Source of the DNA: Bacillota bacterium
GTDB taxonomy: Bacteria > Bacillota > Clostridia > Christensenellales > Aristaeellaceae
Reading direction: 5' to 3'
Assembly: GCA_023444095.1 (NCBI GenBank)
Contig: JAEZRP010000022.1
Coordinates: 310,001 to 374,000, forward strand
DNA: 64,000 nt
Numbering within the stretch: the first letter of the stretch is position 1; each line of letters opens with the position of its first letter. A program made the translations under genes and the position numbers. A model generated the notes under the pieces. It worked only from the letters and a program-made list of their open reading frames with translations. It was not told the origin of the DNA and searched no databases. Shown in pieces: positions 26,773 through 35,784 of the stretch.

Positions 26773-27701
26773 TCGTCTCCTTCGAGGGCCAGGCCCTTGG
26801 TGAATTCAAAACCGAACGCGGCGTTCATGCACTCGACCGCCGCGCCCGAGGCGCCCTTGCCGAGATTGTCAAAGCTCGCGATGAGGAGGATCCGCTCGCC
26901 AGACCCGGCGACCGCGATCTTCATGCCGTCCGATCCCGAGGACCGGTTTCCAAAGCCAATGTCTTCGGCGCAATCGACGTACCGGACGACGGGGCCTCGA
27001 TACTTTCGTCGGAAGACCGCCCGCACGTCGTCCGCCGTTCCGGCAAGCTGCGCCAGGAACACCGGGACCGTCAGCTGCATGCCGCTGTAATAGTTCGCGA
27101 CGATGGGGAGAAAGATCGGGGCGTTTTTTAGCCCCGTCACGGCCTGCATCTCCGGGAGGTGCTTGTGCGCCTGCGTCAGCGCGTACGCCTTGGGCGAATC
27201 GAGCAGTCGATCCCGATTTTCGGCCTCGTATTCGGCGATCATCTTCTTGCCGCCGCCGGAATAGCCGGTCAGGGACGTGCAGGTGAGGAGCGCGTCCTTC
27301 GGAAGAACGCCTGCCTCGACGAGGGGATAGACGAGCGCCACGAAGCCGCTCGCGTGGCAGCCGGGGACGGCGATGCGCTTGGACGACTTGATTTTTGCGC
27401 GGTGCGCGTCCGAAAGCTCCGGGAAGCCGTAGGCCCAGTCGGGATGGATCCGGTGCGCGGTGGAGGCGTCGAGGAGTACCGTTTCCGGGTTTTCGACGAG
27501 GGAAACCGCCTCGATGGCGGCCGCGTCCGGCAAACATAAAAAAGCCGCGTCCGCGCGGTTGAGCATTTCCGCGCGCTTTTCGGGAACCTTTCGATCCGCC
27601 TCCGGGAGCGATAACAGCTCGATATCCGCCCGCGCGGATAGCCGCTCGTAGATGCGAAGCCCCGTGGTGCCCGCGCTTCCGTCGATAAATACCCGCTTCA
27701 T
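26769..27701 (-). CDS. argC: N-acetyl-gamma-glutamyl-phosphate reductase, short (type 2) form
   Basis: 310 aa, the shorter type-2 AGPR. NADPH-dependent reduction of N-acetylglutamyl phosphate. Opens RVFIDGSAGTTGLRIYERL; catalytic Cys in AVPGCHASGFVALVYPLVEAG. First gene of argC-J-B-D-F, driven by the promoter at 27743-27770. Length and motifs match type 2 rather than the about 345-aa type 1 enzyme. Confidence 0.93.
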   Translation of the reverse strand: MKRVFIDGSAGTTGLRIYERLSARADIELLSLPEADRKVPEKRAEMLNRADAAFLCLPDAAAIEAVSLVENPETVLLDASTAHRIHPDWAYGFPELSDAHRAKIKSSKRIAVPGCHASGFVALVYPLVEAGVLPKDALLTCTSLTGYSGGGKKMIAEYEAENRDRLLDSPKAYALTQAHKHLPEMQAVTGLKNAPIFLPIVANYYSGMQLTVPVFLAQLAGTADDVRAVFRRKYRGPVVRYVDCAEDIGFGNRSSGSDGMKIAVAGSGERILLIASFDNLGKGASGAAVECMNAAFGFEFTKGLALEGDE

Positions 27702-27724
27702 TTCATGCCCTCGCGCCTCATAAT

Positions 27725-27770
27725 ATGCAATCGCTTTGCATTATTATACATCGAATCGAGCCCGTGTCAA
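27725..27770 (-). promoter_or_regulatory. arg operon promoter with operator-like inverted repeat
   Basis: Minus strand TTGACA (27765-27770), 16-bp spacer, TATAAT (27743-27748). Just downstream an inverted repeat ATGCAA-5 nt-TTGCAT (27725-27741) covers the likely transcription start. An arginine repressor site is the obvious candidate, but it does not closely match the ARG-box consensus I know. The stretch 27771-27931 holds nothing else I can identify. Confidence 0.7.
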
Positions 27771-27931
27771 GGGAAGAAAATGTAAAAAAATACACCCATT
27801 CGCATCATTTGTGTATTTTCATGATACGGTCGTGTGCGATGCGCGGGTCATTTCTGCGCCTCGGCATGCGCGTTGTGCGTCATCGGTACCAATTCTCTTC
27901 CGAAAGAGATGAAAAAAATCACCGCGGCCTC

Positions 27932-27960
27932 TTGACTCCATCGTATTTTTACGATATAGT
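27932..27960 (+). promoter_or_regulatory. arsR promoter with operator in the spacer
   Basis: TTGACT (27932-27937), 17-bp spacer, TATAGT (27955-27960). The spacer contains ATCGTA-TTTT-TACGAT (27940-27955), a perfect 6-bp-arm repeat between -35 and -10, where ArsR-family repressors usually bind. The same half-site recurs at 28311-28333. Confidence 0.75.
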
Positions 27961-27980
27961 GTCCGGGGGGAGGTGACCTG

Positions 27981-28289
27981 ATGAAAATGGAGGTTCTGTT
28001 GAGCGCGCTGGGCAACAAGACGCGCTACCAGTTGATCCGGGCGATGAAGGATCAGACGATCGAAACGTGCTGCGACCGGATCGAGTTTTTCGAGAACGGC
28101 GTCAGCGTCGGGGATGTCGTCAAGTTCACGGGCCTTGCGCAGTCCACCGTCTCGCAGCACCTGGCGGTGCTTTTGAACGCCGACTTGATTCGGCGAGAGA
28201 AGCGCGAGCAATGGAGCTGCTATTTCCTGAACCGCCCCGTCCTGGACGAATTCCTGAAGCGTCTTTCTGAGGATCTGCACACCGACTGA
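27981..28289 (+). CDS. ArsR/SmtB family metalloregulator
   Basis: 102-aa winged-helix repressor. Helix-turn-helix VSVGDVVKFTGLAQSTVSQHLAVL (about 41-64) followed by the wing. Adjacent cysteines C30 and C31 plus C80 could bind arsenite or another thiophilic metal; this arrangement is not the textbook ELCVCDL box. Start follows GGGGGGAGGTGA. It sits upstream of the ArsP-type permease and both are preceded by ATCGTA repeats, so it most likely represses both and releases on metal binding. Confidence 0.85.
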   Translation: MKMEVLLSALGNKTRYQLIRAMKDQTIETCCDRIEFFENGVSVGDVVKFTGLAQSTVSQHLAVLLNADLIRREKREQWSCYFLNRPVLDEFLKRLSEDLHTD

Positions 28290-28310
28290 TTTCTTTTTTT
28301 GCCCCAGTAT

Positions 28311-28333
28311 ATCGTATATCGCCGATATACGAT
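28311..28333 (+). promoter_or_regulatory. second ArsR operator, upstream of the permease
   Basis: Perfect palindrome with 11-nt arms ATCGTATATCG / CGATATACGAT around a single C. It contains the same ATCGTA/TACGAT half-sites as the arsR promoter. It lies 21 bp before the permease start and its AAGGAGG ribosome site. Confidence 0.7.
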
Positions 28334-28354
28334 GATATAGAAGGAGGTCTTCTC

Positions 28355-29476
28355 ATGGAATCCGTGGCTGCGTACATCGGAAATCTGCTCGCCGGAATGA
28401 TCACAACCGTCCTCTCGTCACTCGCCCACAACTGGTGGGTGCTCTCGATTTCCATCGTCACGGCGGTCGCGCTCAAGACCTATGTCGATACCGAAAGGCT
28501 TGGGCGTTTTCTGACCCGCAGGACGCGGGTCTCCATCCTGCTCAGCGTCGCGGTCGGCGCGTTCACCCCCTTCTGCGCCTGCGGAACCATGGCGGTCATC
28601 GTCGGCATGCTGACCACCGCGCTTCCGTGGGGGCCGATCATGGCGTTTCTGACCTCGTCGCCGCTGATGAGTCCGAACGGGTTTTTGATGACCTCCGGCA
28701 TCATCAGCCTCCGGTTCGCGGTTGCGCTCACCGCCGCGTCGCTCATGATCGGCGTGCTTTCAGGCTTCGCCACGCAATGGATCGAGCGGCACACCGGCTT
28801 TCTGCGCGGTCAGGCCCGCTATCTGGGCGAAGCGCGGAACGCCTGCGGCTGCTCGGCCGGTCGTCCGGCGGAAGCGGCGGTCAGGCCGGGCTGCGGTTGC
28901 GCCGTGCCCGCGCAATCCTGCGCCGCCGATTGCCGCGCGCAATCTCCCGCCGTCGAATCCGCCGTTCAAGGCGCGCCCGATGGGGTCTGCTGCGCGGCAG
29001 CGCCCCGCGCGAGCGGCGCGGCACTTGCCGGATGGATGGAGAAGGCCAGATTGCGCGAGCTGTGGAGCGCCTTTGTGGAGGTTGGCCTCAAGCAGATCCT
29101 TCTGTATTTCAGCCTCTTCATCGGCGTCGGATACCTGGTCAACCGATTCGTGCCCGTGTCCATCGTATCGGCGCTTCTTGGCGCCGATAACCTCGCCGCC
29201 GTGCCGCTTTCCTCGGCGATCGGCCTGCCGCTTTATCTGACGACCGAATCCTCCATCCCCATCATCCAATCCCTTCTCGAAAGCGGCGCCAGCGAAGGGG
29301 CAATGCTGGCCTTCGTCGTCTCCGGCTCCGCGACCAGCGCGTGGGTGATCGCGGGTCTGGCCACCTTCCTGAAAAAGCGGGCGCTGATGCTGTATGTGGC
29401 GTATGTGTTTGCAGGCAGTATTCTGACCGGCTACCTTTACGAGTTGATCCTCCATCTCGCGTCGCGCGCATGGTGA
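28355..29476 (+). CDS. ArsP-type (DUF318) permease with cysteine-rich loop
   Basis: 373 aa, predicted permease of the ArsP family, which exports (organo)arsenicals. About eight membrane segments. The conserved cysteine motif after TM2 reads TPFCACGTMAV (about 71-81). Between the two membrane halves (about 164-213) lies a loop with eight cysteines (164, 166, 180, 182, 189, 193, 212, 213), which may capture metal or organometal ions. Start follows AAGGAGG. Regulated together with the ArsR gene by shared operator sequence. Substrate (trivalent methyl-arsenical or another soft metal) is inferred. Confidence 0.8.
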   Translation: MESVAAYIGNLLAGMITTVLSSLAHNWWVLSISIVTAVALKTYVDTERLGRFLTRRTRVSILLSVAVGAFTPFCACGTMAVIVGMLTTALPWGPIMAFLTSSPLMSPNGFLMTSGIISLRFAVALTAASLMIGVLSGFATQWIERHTGFLRGQARYLGEARNACGCSAGRPAEAAVRPGCGCAVPAQSCAADCRAQSPAVESAVQGAPDGVCCAAAPRASGAALAGWMEKARLRELWSAFVEVGLKQILLYFSLFIGVGYLVNRFVPVSIVSALLGADNLAAVPLSSAIGLPLYLTTESSIPIIQSLLESGASEGAMLAFVVSGSATSAWVIAGLATFLKKRALMLYVAYVFAGSILTGYLYELILHLASRAW

Positions 29477-29501
29477 ATCCGAACCCAAATTGCGCCGGGC
29501 G

Positions 29502-30146
29502 TCACTTCATCGTCTCCTGCTTGACCTTTCTGTCGATGACGTGCCGGGCGGCGAGTTCGCTTCTGATCTCCTCCAGCGGGATCCCCATTTCCACCATGAG
29601 AACCAGAACGTGATAGGCCAGGTCGGCAATCTCGTAGACGGTGTTCGCGCGGTCGCCCGCCTTGGCGGAGATGATGACCTCGGTCGACTCCTCGCCGACC
29701 TTTTTGAGTATTTTGTCGATGCCCTTCTCAAAGAGGTAGGTGGTGTAGGAACCCTCCTTCCGCTCGACGCGGCGGCCTTCGATGAGGGCAAAAAGGCCCT
29801 CGAGGGTGAACGGCTCGGCGCCCGCCTCATGGAGAACGTCCTGAAAGCACGAGTCGGTGCCGAGGTGGCAGGCGGGGCCGTCCTTTGTGACCTCGACAAC
29901 GAGGGTGTCCCGGTCGCAGTCGGCGACGATCTTCGTGATGTGCTGAACGTTTCCGGAGGTCTCGCCCTTTCGCCAGAGTGCGCGGCGGGAGCGCGACCAG
30001 AAGCAGGTCCTGCCCTCGCGCATGCTGACCTCGAGGCTCTCGCGGTTCATGTACGCGAGCATCAGCACCTTCTTCGACGAGGCGTCGACGACGATTGCGG
30101 GGATGAGCCCGTTCTCTCCAAATTTGATCTGTTCGATATCCAGCAT
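29502..30146 (-). CDS. hisI: bifunctional phosphoribosyl-AMP cyclohydrolase / phosphoribosyl-ATP pyrophosphatase
   Basis: HisIE, 214 aa. N-terminal HisI domain (LIPAIVVDASSKKVLMLAYMNRESL, with metal-binding DCDRDTLVV) and C-terminal HisE domain from about residue 108 (LEGLFALIEGRR, then KKVGEESTEVIISAK). Catalyses steps 2 and 3 of histidine synthesis. Last gene of the his operon; its start directly follows the hisF stop. No clear terminator was seen after 29502. Confidence 0.95.
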   Translation of the reverse strand: MLDIEQIKFGENGLIPAIVVDASSKKVLMLAYMNRESLEVSMREGRTCFWSRSRRALWRKGETSGNVQHITKIVADCDRDTLVVEVTKDGPACHLGTDSCFQDVLHEAGAEPFTLEGLFALIEGRRVERKEGSYTTYLFEKGIDKILKKVGEESTEVIISAKAGDRANTVYEIADLAYHVLVLMVEMGIPLEEIRSELAARHVIDRKVKQETMK

Positions 30147-30908
30147 CTATGTCCTCCTCATGTTCACGCCCGCGTCCGAAAGCGCCCGCTTGAGGTCCGA
30201 GATTCGGACCTCGCCGAAGTGGAAGATCGAGGCGGCAAGCCCCGCGTCGACGCCCGGGAGCGCGCGAAACAGTTCGATGAAGTCCGTAATTTTGCCCGCG
30301 CCGCCGGAGGCGACGACGGGGACGTCGACCACCGCGCAGACCGCTTCCAGCATCTCAAGGTCGAAGCCGCGCTTCACGCCGTCGGTGTCGATGGAATTGA
30401 GGACGACCTCCCCCGCGCCGCGCTTCACGCCGTCCCGGAGCCACTGAACGGCGTCGATGCCCGTGTCGTCGCGCCCGCCGCGCGCGAAGAGCCGGAACCG
30501 GCCGTCCACGCGCTTCACGTCCGCGGAGAGCACCACGCACTGATCGCCGTACTTTTTGGCGGCCTCGGTGATGAGCGCGGGATTCCGAATCGCGCCGGAA
30601 TTGACGGAGACCTTATCCGCGCCGCACTTCAGCACCCGGTCGAAGTCCTCCACGGCGTTGATGCCCCCGCCGACGGTCAGCGGGATGAAGATCTGGGACG
30701 CCACCTCGGTGAGCGCCTCGGTAAAGAGCCTCCTGCCCTCGGCGGAGGCGGTGATGTCGTAGAACACCAGCTCGTCCGCGCCCTCGTCGTTGTAGAACTT
30801 GGCGAGCGCGAGGGGCGAGGAGACGTCCGAAAGCCCCTCGAAGTTCACGCCCTTCACCACGCGACCGCTTCTGACGTCCAGACATGGGATAATCCGCTTC
30901 GTGATCAT
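30147..30908 (-). CDS. hisF: imidazole glycerol phosphate synthase cyclase subunit
   Basis: 253-aa (beta/alpha)8 barrel. Motifs IIPCLDVRSGRVVKGVNF (catalytic Asp), LTVGGGINAVEDFD, and the C-terminal phosphate site VPVVASGGAGKITDF. Works with HisH, encoded two genes upstream. Overlaps hisA by 4 nt (ATGA). Confidence 0.96.
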   Translation of the reverse strand: MITKRIIPCLDVRSGRVVKGVNFEGLSDVSSPLALAKFYNDEGADELVFYDITASAEGRRLFTEALTEVASQIFIPLTVGGGINAVEDFDRVLKCGADKVSVNSGAIRNPALITEAAKKYGDQCVVLSADVKRVDGRFRLFARGGRDDTGIDAVQWLRDGVKRGAGEVVLNSIDTDGVKRGFDLEMLEAVCAVVDVPVVASGGAGKITDFIELFRALPGVDAGLAASIFHFGEVRISDLKRALSDAGVNMRRT

Positions 30909-31627
30909 GGTTTCCCTCCCGCGGCAGAAAGCGCGTCCGCCAGTGTGATCTTCTTTTCGTAGAGCGCCTTTCCGAGGATCGCGCCGTGGATGCCGAGCGC
31001 GGCGAGCGATTCGACATCCTCCGTCGTGCTCACGCCCCCGGAGGCGATGATGCCGATCGCCGTCCTTTGCGCGAGGTCCGCGTACATCCGGTGGTTCGCG
31101 CCCGCGAGCATGCCGTCGCGCGAGATGTCGGTGAGGATGACGGTTTTGACGCCCAGCTTTTCGAGCCGGGAAAACGCCTGGTCGCAGGTTTCGCTTGTCG
31201 TCTGTGTCCAGCCGTGGGTGGCGACATGGCCGTCTTTGATGTCGACGCCGACCGCGATCCGCTCGCCGTATGTCTGAAGCATCTCGAGGAGGAAATCCGG
31301 GTCGCGCGCGGCGGCGGTTCCGAGGATCACGCGCGAGACGCCCGCGCCGAGGTAGCGCCTCACGACCTCCGCCGAGCGGATGCCCCCGCCGACCTGCGCG
31401 AACAACCCGCTTTCGCAGACCGCGCGGGCGATCACCTCGAAGTTCGGCGTGCCGCCCGTCTTCGCGCCCTCGAGATCGACCATGTGGATGTGCGTCGCGC
31501 CCGCGTCCCGAAAGGAGTTGGCGATCCTGGGAACGTCGTCCGAATAAACGGTCATCCGCTCGTACGCGCCGCGCGAAAGCCGCACGGCCTGTTTCTCATA
31601 GACGTCGACGGCGGGATAGAGGATCAT
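30905..31627 (-). CDS. hisA: ProFAR isomerase
   Basis: 240 aa, (beta/alpha)8 barrel related to HisF. Starts MILYPAVDVYEKQAVRLSRG, with catalytic Asp residues in PAVD and LTDISRDGM, and phosphate loops QVGGGIRS and IIASGGVST. Start at 31627 is set by the ATGA overlap with hisH; the frame stays open further upstream inside hisH and hisB, which is a high-GC artefact. Confidence 0.95.
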   Translation of the reverse strand: MILYPAVDVYEKQAVRLSRGAYERMTVYSDDVPRIANSFRDAGATHIHMVDLEGAKTGGTPNFEVIARAVCESGLFAQVGGGIRSAEVVRRYLGAGVSRVILGTAAARDPDFLLEMLQTYGERIAVGVDIKDGHVATHGWTQTTSETCDQAFSRLEKLGVKTVILTDISRDGMLAGANHRMYADLAQRTAIGIIASGGVSTTEDVESLAALGIHGAILGKALYEKKITLADALSAAGGKP

Positions 31628-32238
31628 GCGCTTACCTCGCAGAACGCGCGCAGGATATCGAGGCCCACCGCGCCGCTCTTCTCGGGGTGGAACTGCGTGC
31701 CCATGACGTTTCCGCGCTCGACCGCCGCCGTGATGGCGATTCCGTACTCCGCGGTCGCGCAGGTATCGGGTTCGCAGTTCGCGGCGTGGTAGGAGTGCAC
31801 GAAGTAGACGTGCGCGCCCTCCTTCGTGTGTTTCATGATCTTGCTCGCGCGCGGGAAGGAGAGCGCGTTCCAGCCGATCTGGGGGACCTTGAGCGCCGAT
31901 GGGATCAGCGGGCGGATGGCCACGACGGTTCCGGGGATGAGCCCCAGCCCCGCGTGCCGCCCGTACTCGAGCGATTCTTCGAAGAGAAGCTGCATGCCCA
32001 GGCACACGCCGAGGAGCGGCTTCCCCTTGGCGGCCTCCGCGCGGAGGAGAGGCGCGAGCCCGGTCTCCCGCAGGATGGCCGCCGCGTCGCCGAACGCGCC
32101 CACGCCGGGGAGGATGAGGCGGTCGGCGGCTGCGATCGCTTCCGGGTCGCGCGTGCGCACGGCCTGCGCGCCGATGGCCTTGAGTGAGCTTTCGAGGGAG
32201 AAGAGGTTGCCGACGCCGTAATCGATGACCGCGATCAT
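31624..32238 (-). CDS. hisH: imidazole glycerol phosphate synthase glutaminase subunit
   Basis: 204-aa class I glutamine amidotransferase. Nucleophile Cys in LLGVCLGMQLLFEES, catalytic His in GTQFHPEKSGAVG. Supplies ammonia to HisF. Start directly follows the hisB stop. Confidence 0.96.
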   Translation of the reverse strand: MIAVIDYGVGNLFSLESSLKAIGAQAVRTRDPEAIAAADRLILPGVGAFGDAAAILRETGLAPLLRAEAAKGKPLLGVCLGMQLLFEESLEYGRHAGLGLIPGTVVAIRPLIPSALKVPQIGWNALSFPRASKIMKHTKEGAHVYFVHSYHAANCEPDTCATAEYGIAITAAVERGNVMGTQFHPEKSGAVGLDILRAFCEVSA

Positions 32239-32826
32239 TCAGAGAACCCCCTTTGTGGACGGCACCTCGCCCGCGCGCGCGGGATCGAGGGATGCAGCCT
32301 TTCGGAGCGCGCGCGCGAGGGCCTTGAACTGCGCCTCCGCGATGTGGTGCGAATTCTCGCCCGCGAGCATCCTGAAGTGGAGCGTGACGCCCGCGTTCTG
32401 GGCGAAGGCGTCCAGGAATTCCTTCAGGAGCTGGGTGTCGAACGCGCCGATCTTCTCGGTGGGATAGCGGACGTCGGTAAAGTGCCCGCCGCGCCCGGAG
32501 ACGTCGAGCGCGCACAGGATCAGCGCCTCGTCCATGGGGAGCGCGATGTCGCCGTAGCGGGCGATGCCGCGCTTTTCCCCCAGCGCGTCCCTGACGGCGC
32601 GCCCGAGGCAGATGCCGACGTCCTCGACCGAGTGGTGATCGTCGACCGCCGTGTCGCCCTTGCAGGAGATGGCGAGGTCGATCCCCGCGTGGCGCGCAAA
32701 GAGCGTCAGCATGTGATCGAGGAAGCCAACGCCCGTCGCGATCTCCCCCGCGCCGCGCCCGTCGAGATCGAGTGTGACAGCGACGTCCGTTTCCGTGGTC
32801 CTGCGCGCGATTTCAGCCTTTCTCAT
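32239..32826 (-). CDS. hisB: imidazoleglycerol-phosphate dehydratase
   Basis: 195 aa, monofunctional dehydratase. Metal-binding motifs GVGFLDHMLTLFARHAGID, DDHHSVEDVGICLG and the C-terminal ENSHHIAEAQFKALARALR are complete. There is no N-terminal HAD phosphatase domain as in enterobacteria, so histidinol phosphatase must be encoded elsewhere. Confidence 0.96.
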   Translation of the reverse strand: MRKAEIARRTTETDVAVTLDLDGRGAGEIATGVGFLDHMLTLFARHAGIDLAISCKGDTAVDDHHSVEDVGICLGRAVRDALGEKRGIARYGDIALPMDEALILCALDVSGRGGHFTDVRYPTEKIGAFDTQLLKEFLDAFAQNAGVTLHFRMLAGENSHHIAEAQFKALARALRKAASLDPARAGEVPSTKGVL

Positions 32827-33890
32827 ATCATCCCTCCGAGGATCTCATCGGTCGCGCGGACGAGCTGTTCCATTTCCTCCGGCGCGCCGATGGTGATCCG
32901 GTTCCAGTCCGCGATCTCGGGCTTTGAAAAGTGGCGGATCAGGATGCCCATCCCCTTGAGTTTTTCGTAGTAGTCCCCGCCCGGGACGCGGTCGGATTTG
33001 GCGAAGATAAAGTTCGCGCGCGAATCCGTGACCGAAAACCCGCGCGCCTCGAGCGCCGCCTTCGTCCACGCGCGCGTTTTCTGGATTTCGGCGCGGCGCG
33101 CGGCGTAGTAGGCATCCGCGTCGATGGCCGCCGCGCCCGCCGCGAGCGTCAGCCGGTTGATGTTGTAGGGGTTGAGCGAGTAACGGATGCGGTTCATGTC
33201 CTCGACGAGCGCCGCGTTCGCCATCAGGTACCCGAGCCGCGCGCCCGCGAGCGAGCGGGATTTGGAGTAGGTATGGATGACGGCGAGGTTTTCGTACTTG
33301 GGGATGAGCGGCACGCAGCTTTCGCCGCCGAAGTCCACGTACGCCTCGTCCACGGCGACCACCGAATCGGGGTTCGCGCGGAGGATTTCCTCGATCCCAT
33401 CGCGCGGGAGGGCGATGCCCGTCGGGGCGTTGGGGTTCGCGATGACGATGGTGCGATTCAGGCCCAGATAGTCCGCCGGATCAACGGTGAAGTCGGGCCT
33501 CACCGGAATCTTTTTGGCAGGGACGCCGAAGAGGTCGGCGTAGACCTCATAAAAGCCGTAGCTGATCGCGGGAAACGCCACGCCGCGCGCGCGGTCCGCG
33601 AAGGCCATGAAGAGGATCGAAAGGATTTCGTCCGAGCCGTTCCCCGGCATGACGTTTTCGGGCGCGAGGCCGTAGAACGCCGCGAGCTTTTCCAGGAGCT
33701 GCTTCGCCTCGGGGTCGGGATAGAGGTTGAGGCGCGCGGCCTGCCCCGCCTCGATGGTCCGAATGACCTCCGGCGCGGGCGGGTACGGGGACTCGTTGGT
33801 GTTGAGCTTCACGTACTCCCGGTTCTGCGGCTGCTCGCCCGGCACGTAGGCCACGAGCGAGGCGTGCGCGGGATTCAGAAAGCGGCTCAT
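32823..33890 (-). CDS. hisC: histidinol-phosphate aminotransferase
   Basis: 355 aa, class I/II PLP aminotransferase. KLNTNESPYPPAPEV at the N-terminus, PGNGSDEIL, and the PLP-lysine in TYSKSRSLAGARLGY. Start MSRFLNPAHASL at 33890, which overlaps the hisD stop by 4 nt; the frame is open upstream but that part is the hisD shadow. Confidence 0.95.
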   Translation of the reverse strand: MSRFLNPAHASLVAYVPGEQPQNREYVKLNTNESPYPPAPEVIRTIEAGQAARLNLYPDPEAKQLLEKLAAFYGLAPENVMPGNGSDEILSILFMAFADRARGVAFPAISYGFYEVYADLFGVPAKKIPVRPDFTVDPADYLGLNRTIVIANPNAPTGIALPRDGIEEILRANPDSVVAVDEAYVDFGGESCVPLIPKYENLAVIHTYSKSRSLAGARLGYLMANAALVEDMNRIRYSLNPYNINRLTLAAGAAAIDADAYYAARRAEIQKTRAWTKAALEARGFSVTDSRANFIFAKSDRVPGGDYYEKLKGMGILIRHFSKPEIADWNRITIGAPEEMEQLVRATDEILGGMI

Positions 33891-35164
33891 CGGATGTCCT
33901 CCGTGCGGACCAGAACGCTCCGCGCGTGCGCGGTCAGCCCCTCGCGGGCGGCGAATGTCGCGACCTTTTCGGCGACGAGCGCGAGCGCGTCCTTCGTATA
34001 ATAGGTGAACTGGGCGCGCTTCACGAAGTCCTCGACGCCCAGCGGGCTCGCGAACCGGGCGGTGGAGACCGTCGGGAGCGTGTGGTTGGGGCCTGCGAAG
34101 TAGTCGCCCAGCGCCTCCGGGCAGTACCGGCCGAGGAACACCGACGCGGCGTTTCGGACGAGGGGCAGGAGCGCGAAGGGCTCCTCCACGCAGAGCTCGA
34201 GGTGCTCCGGGGCGATCTCGTTGGAGGTTTCGGCGGCTTCCGCGAGGTCCTTGACCACGAAGACGCGGCCGTTCTCTTCGATGGAGGCGCGGGCGATCTC
34301 GGCGCGCGAAAGGCGCGCGAGCTGGGTTTCGATCTCGATCGCGACCGCGTCCGCGAGCGCGCGGCTGTCCGTCACGAGCACCGCCGCGGCGTTCTGGTCG
34401 TGCTCCGCCTGGGAGAGCATATCCGCCGCGACGAACGCGGGATTCGACATGCCGTCCGCGATGATGAGGATCTCGCTCGGCCCGGCGATGATGTCGATGC
34501 CCACCTGGCCGAACACCTGCCGCTTCGCCTCCGCGACGTAGACGTTTCCGGGGCCGACGATCTTGTCCACGCGCGGCACGGACTCGGTCCCGTACGCCAT
34601 GGCCGCGATCGCCTGCGCGCCGCCCACGCGGAACACGCGCGAGACGCCCGCGACCTTTCCGGCCGCCAGGATCTCGGGGGCGACCGTGCCGCCGCGCGAG
34701 GGGGGCGTACACATGACCACCTCGCCCACGCCCGCGAGCACGGCGGGAATCACGTCCATGAGCACCGTCGAGGGGTACGCGGCGGTCCCGCCGGGGATGT
34801 ACACGCCCGCGCGCGCGAGCGGGATGATCCTCTGGCCGAGGATCACGCCGGGCGTGTCCGCAATCACATAGCCCTCGCGGATCTGCCGTTTGTGAAAGGC
34901 GCGGATGTTCTCCGCCGCCGCCCGGAGGATTTCCATGAATTCCGCGCCCACGGCCTCGACCGCCGCAGCGATCTCCTCCTCCGGGACCACGATGCTCGCC
35001 GGGCGCGCGCCGTCGAATCGTTCGCTGAGCCGGTAGAGCGCCTCGTCGCCGTTTTCCCGCACGTCGCGGAGGATCGAGGAGACGACGTCCGCGACGCGCG
35101 CGTCCTCCGCCCGCCGGTCGGGCATGCGGGAGGCCGCGAATTTTCCTTCGATGATCCGAATCAT
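33887..35164 (-). CDS. hisD: histidinol dehydrogenase
   Basis: 425 aa, zinc-dependent four-electron oxidation of histidinol to histidine, the last step. Signature IDIIAGPSEILIIADG, zinc-ligand context SQAEHDQNA, and APEHLELC. Start MIRIIEGKFA at 35164 is set by the ATGA overlap with hisG. Confidence 0.96.
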   Translation of the reverse strand: MIRIIEGKFAASRMPDRRAEDARVADVVSSILRDVRENGDEALYRLSERFDGARPASIVVPEEEIAAAVEAVGAEFMEILRAAAENIRAFHKRQIREGYVIADTPGVILGQRIIPLARAGVYIPGGTAAYPSTVLMDVIPAVLAGVGEVVMCTPPSRGGTVAPEILAAGKVAGVSRVFRVGGAQAIAAMAYGTESVPRVDKIVGPGNVYVAEAKRQVFGQVGIDIIAGPSEILIIADGMSNPAFVAADMLSQAEHDQNAAAVLVTDSRALADAVAIEIETQLARLSRAEIARASIEENGRVFVVKDLAEAAETSNEIAPEHLELCVEEPFALLPLVRNAASVFLGRYCPEALGDYFAGPNHTLPTVSTARFASPLGVEDFVKRAQFTYYTKDALALVAEKVATFAAREGLTAHARSVLVRTEDIR

Positions 35165-35784
35165 TTCGATCTCTCCTTTGCGCCGAGCGCTTCCGCGAGG
35201 CCCGCGATCTCCGCGTTGTGGAAGCGGTAGCTCGATTTGTTGGCGATGAGCCGCGCCGAGATGGGACACACGTCCTCGTAGACCTCGAGCTCGTTCTCCC
35301 GGAGCGTCGCGCCCGTCTCCACGATGTCGACGATCACGTCCGACATGTTGAGAAGCGGCGCGAGCTCGATGGAGCCGTTGAGCCGGATCACCTCGATCTC
35401 CGCGCTCTTCTGCGCGAAGTGCGCGCGCGCGATGTGCGGAAACTTGGTCGCCACGCGCAAGGTGCGCGAGGGATCGGGCCGGACGCCCTTTTTCCCCGCC
35501 ACCGCCACGCGGCACTTGCCGATGCCGAGGTCCGAAAGCTCGTAGACGTCCGGCTCGTACTCAAGGAGAATGTCCTTGCCCGCGATGCCCACGTCCGCCG
35601 CGCCGTATTCCACGTACACGGACACGTCCGAGGGTTTGACCCAGAAGTAGTTGACGTCCCTTTCCCGGTCCCTGACGACCAGCCGTCGGTCGCCGGGCTC
35701 GGGGTCGTAGCCGTAGCCCGCCAGAGCGAGGATCTTCAGGATGTCCTCGCCGAGCCGGCCCTTGGGAAGCGCGACGTTCAGCAT
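35161..35784 (-). CDS. hisG: ATP phosphoribosyltransferase, short form
   Basis: 207 aa, catalytic subunit of the first enzyme of histidine synthesis. It lacks the C-terminal regulatory domain of long HisG and so needs HisZ, encoded just upstream. Opens MLNVALPKGRLGEDILKILA; PRPP-binding loop DIVETGATLRENELEV. Overlaps hisZ by 7 nt. Confidence 0.96.
   Translation of the reverse strand: MLNVALPKGRLGEDILKILALAGYGYDPEPGDRRLVVRDRERDVNYFWVKPSDVSVYVEYGAADVGIAGKDILLEYEPDVYELSDLGIGKCRVAVAGKKGVRPDPSRTLRVATKFPHIARAHFAQKSAEIEVIRLNGSIELAPLLNMSDVIVDIVETGATLRENELEVYEDVCPISARLIANKSSYRFHNAEIAGLAEALGAKERSK

Noticed and set aside
30905..32515. 536-codon frame ending in hisA
   Set aside because: Only the last 240 codons are hisA; the upstream part lies over hisH and hisB in another frame. 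Same reasoning for the long frames ending in hisC and hisD.
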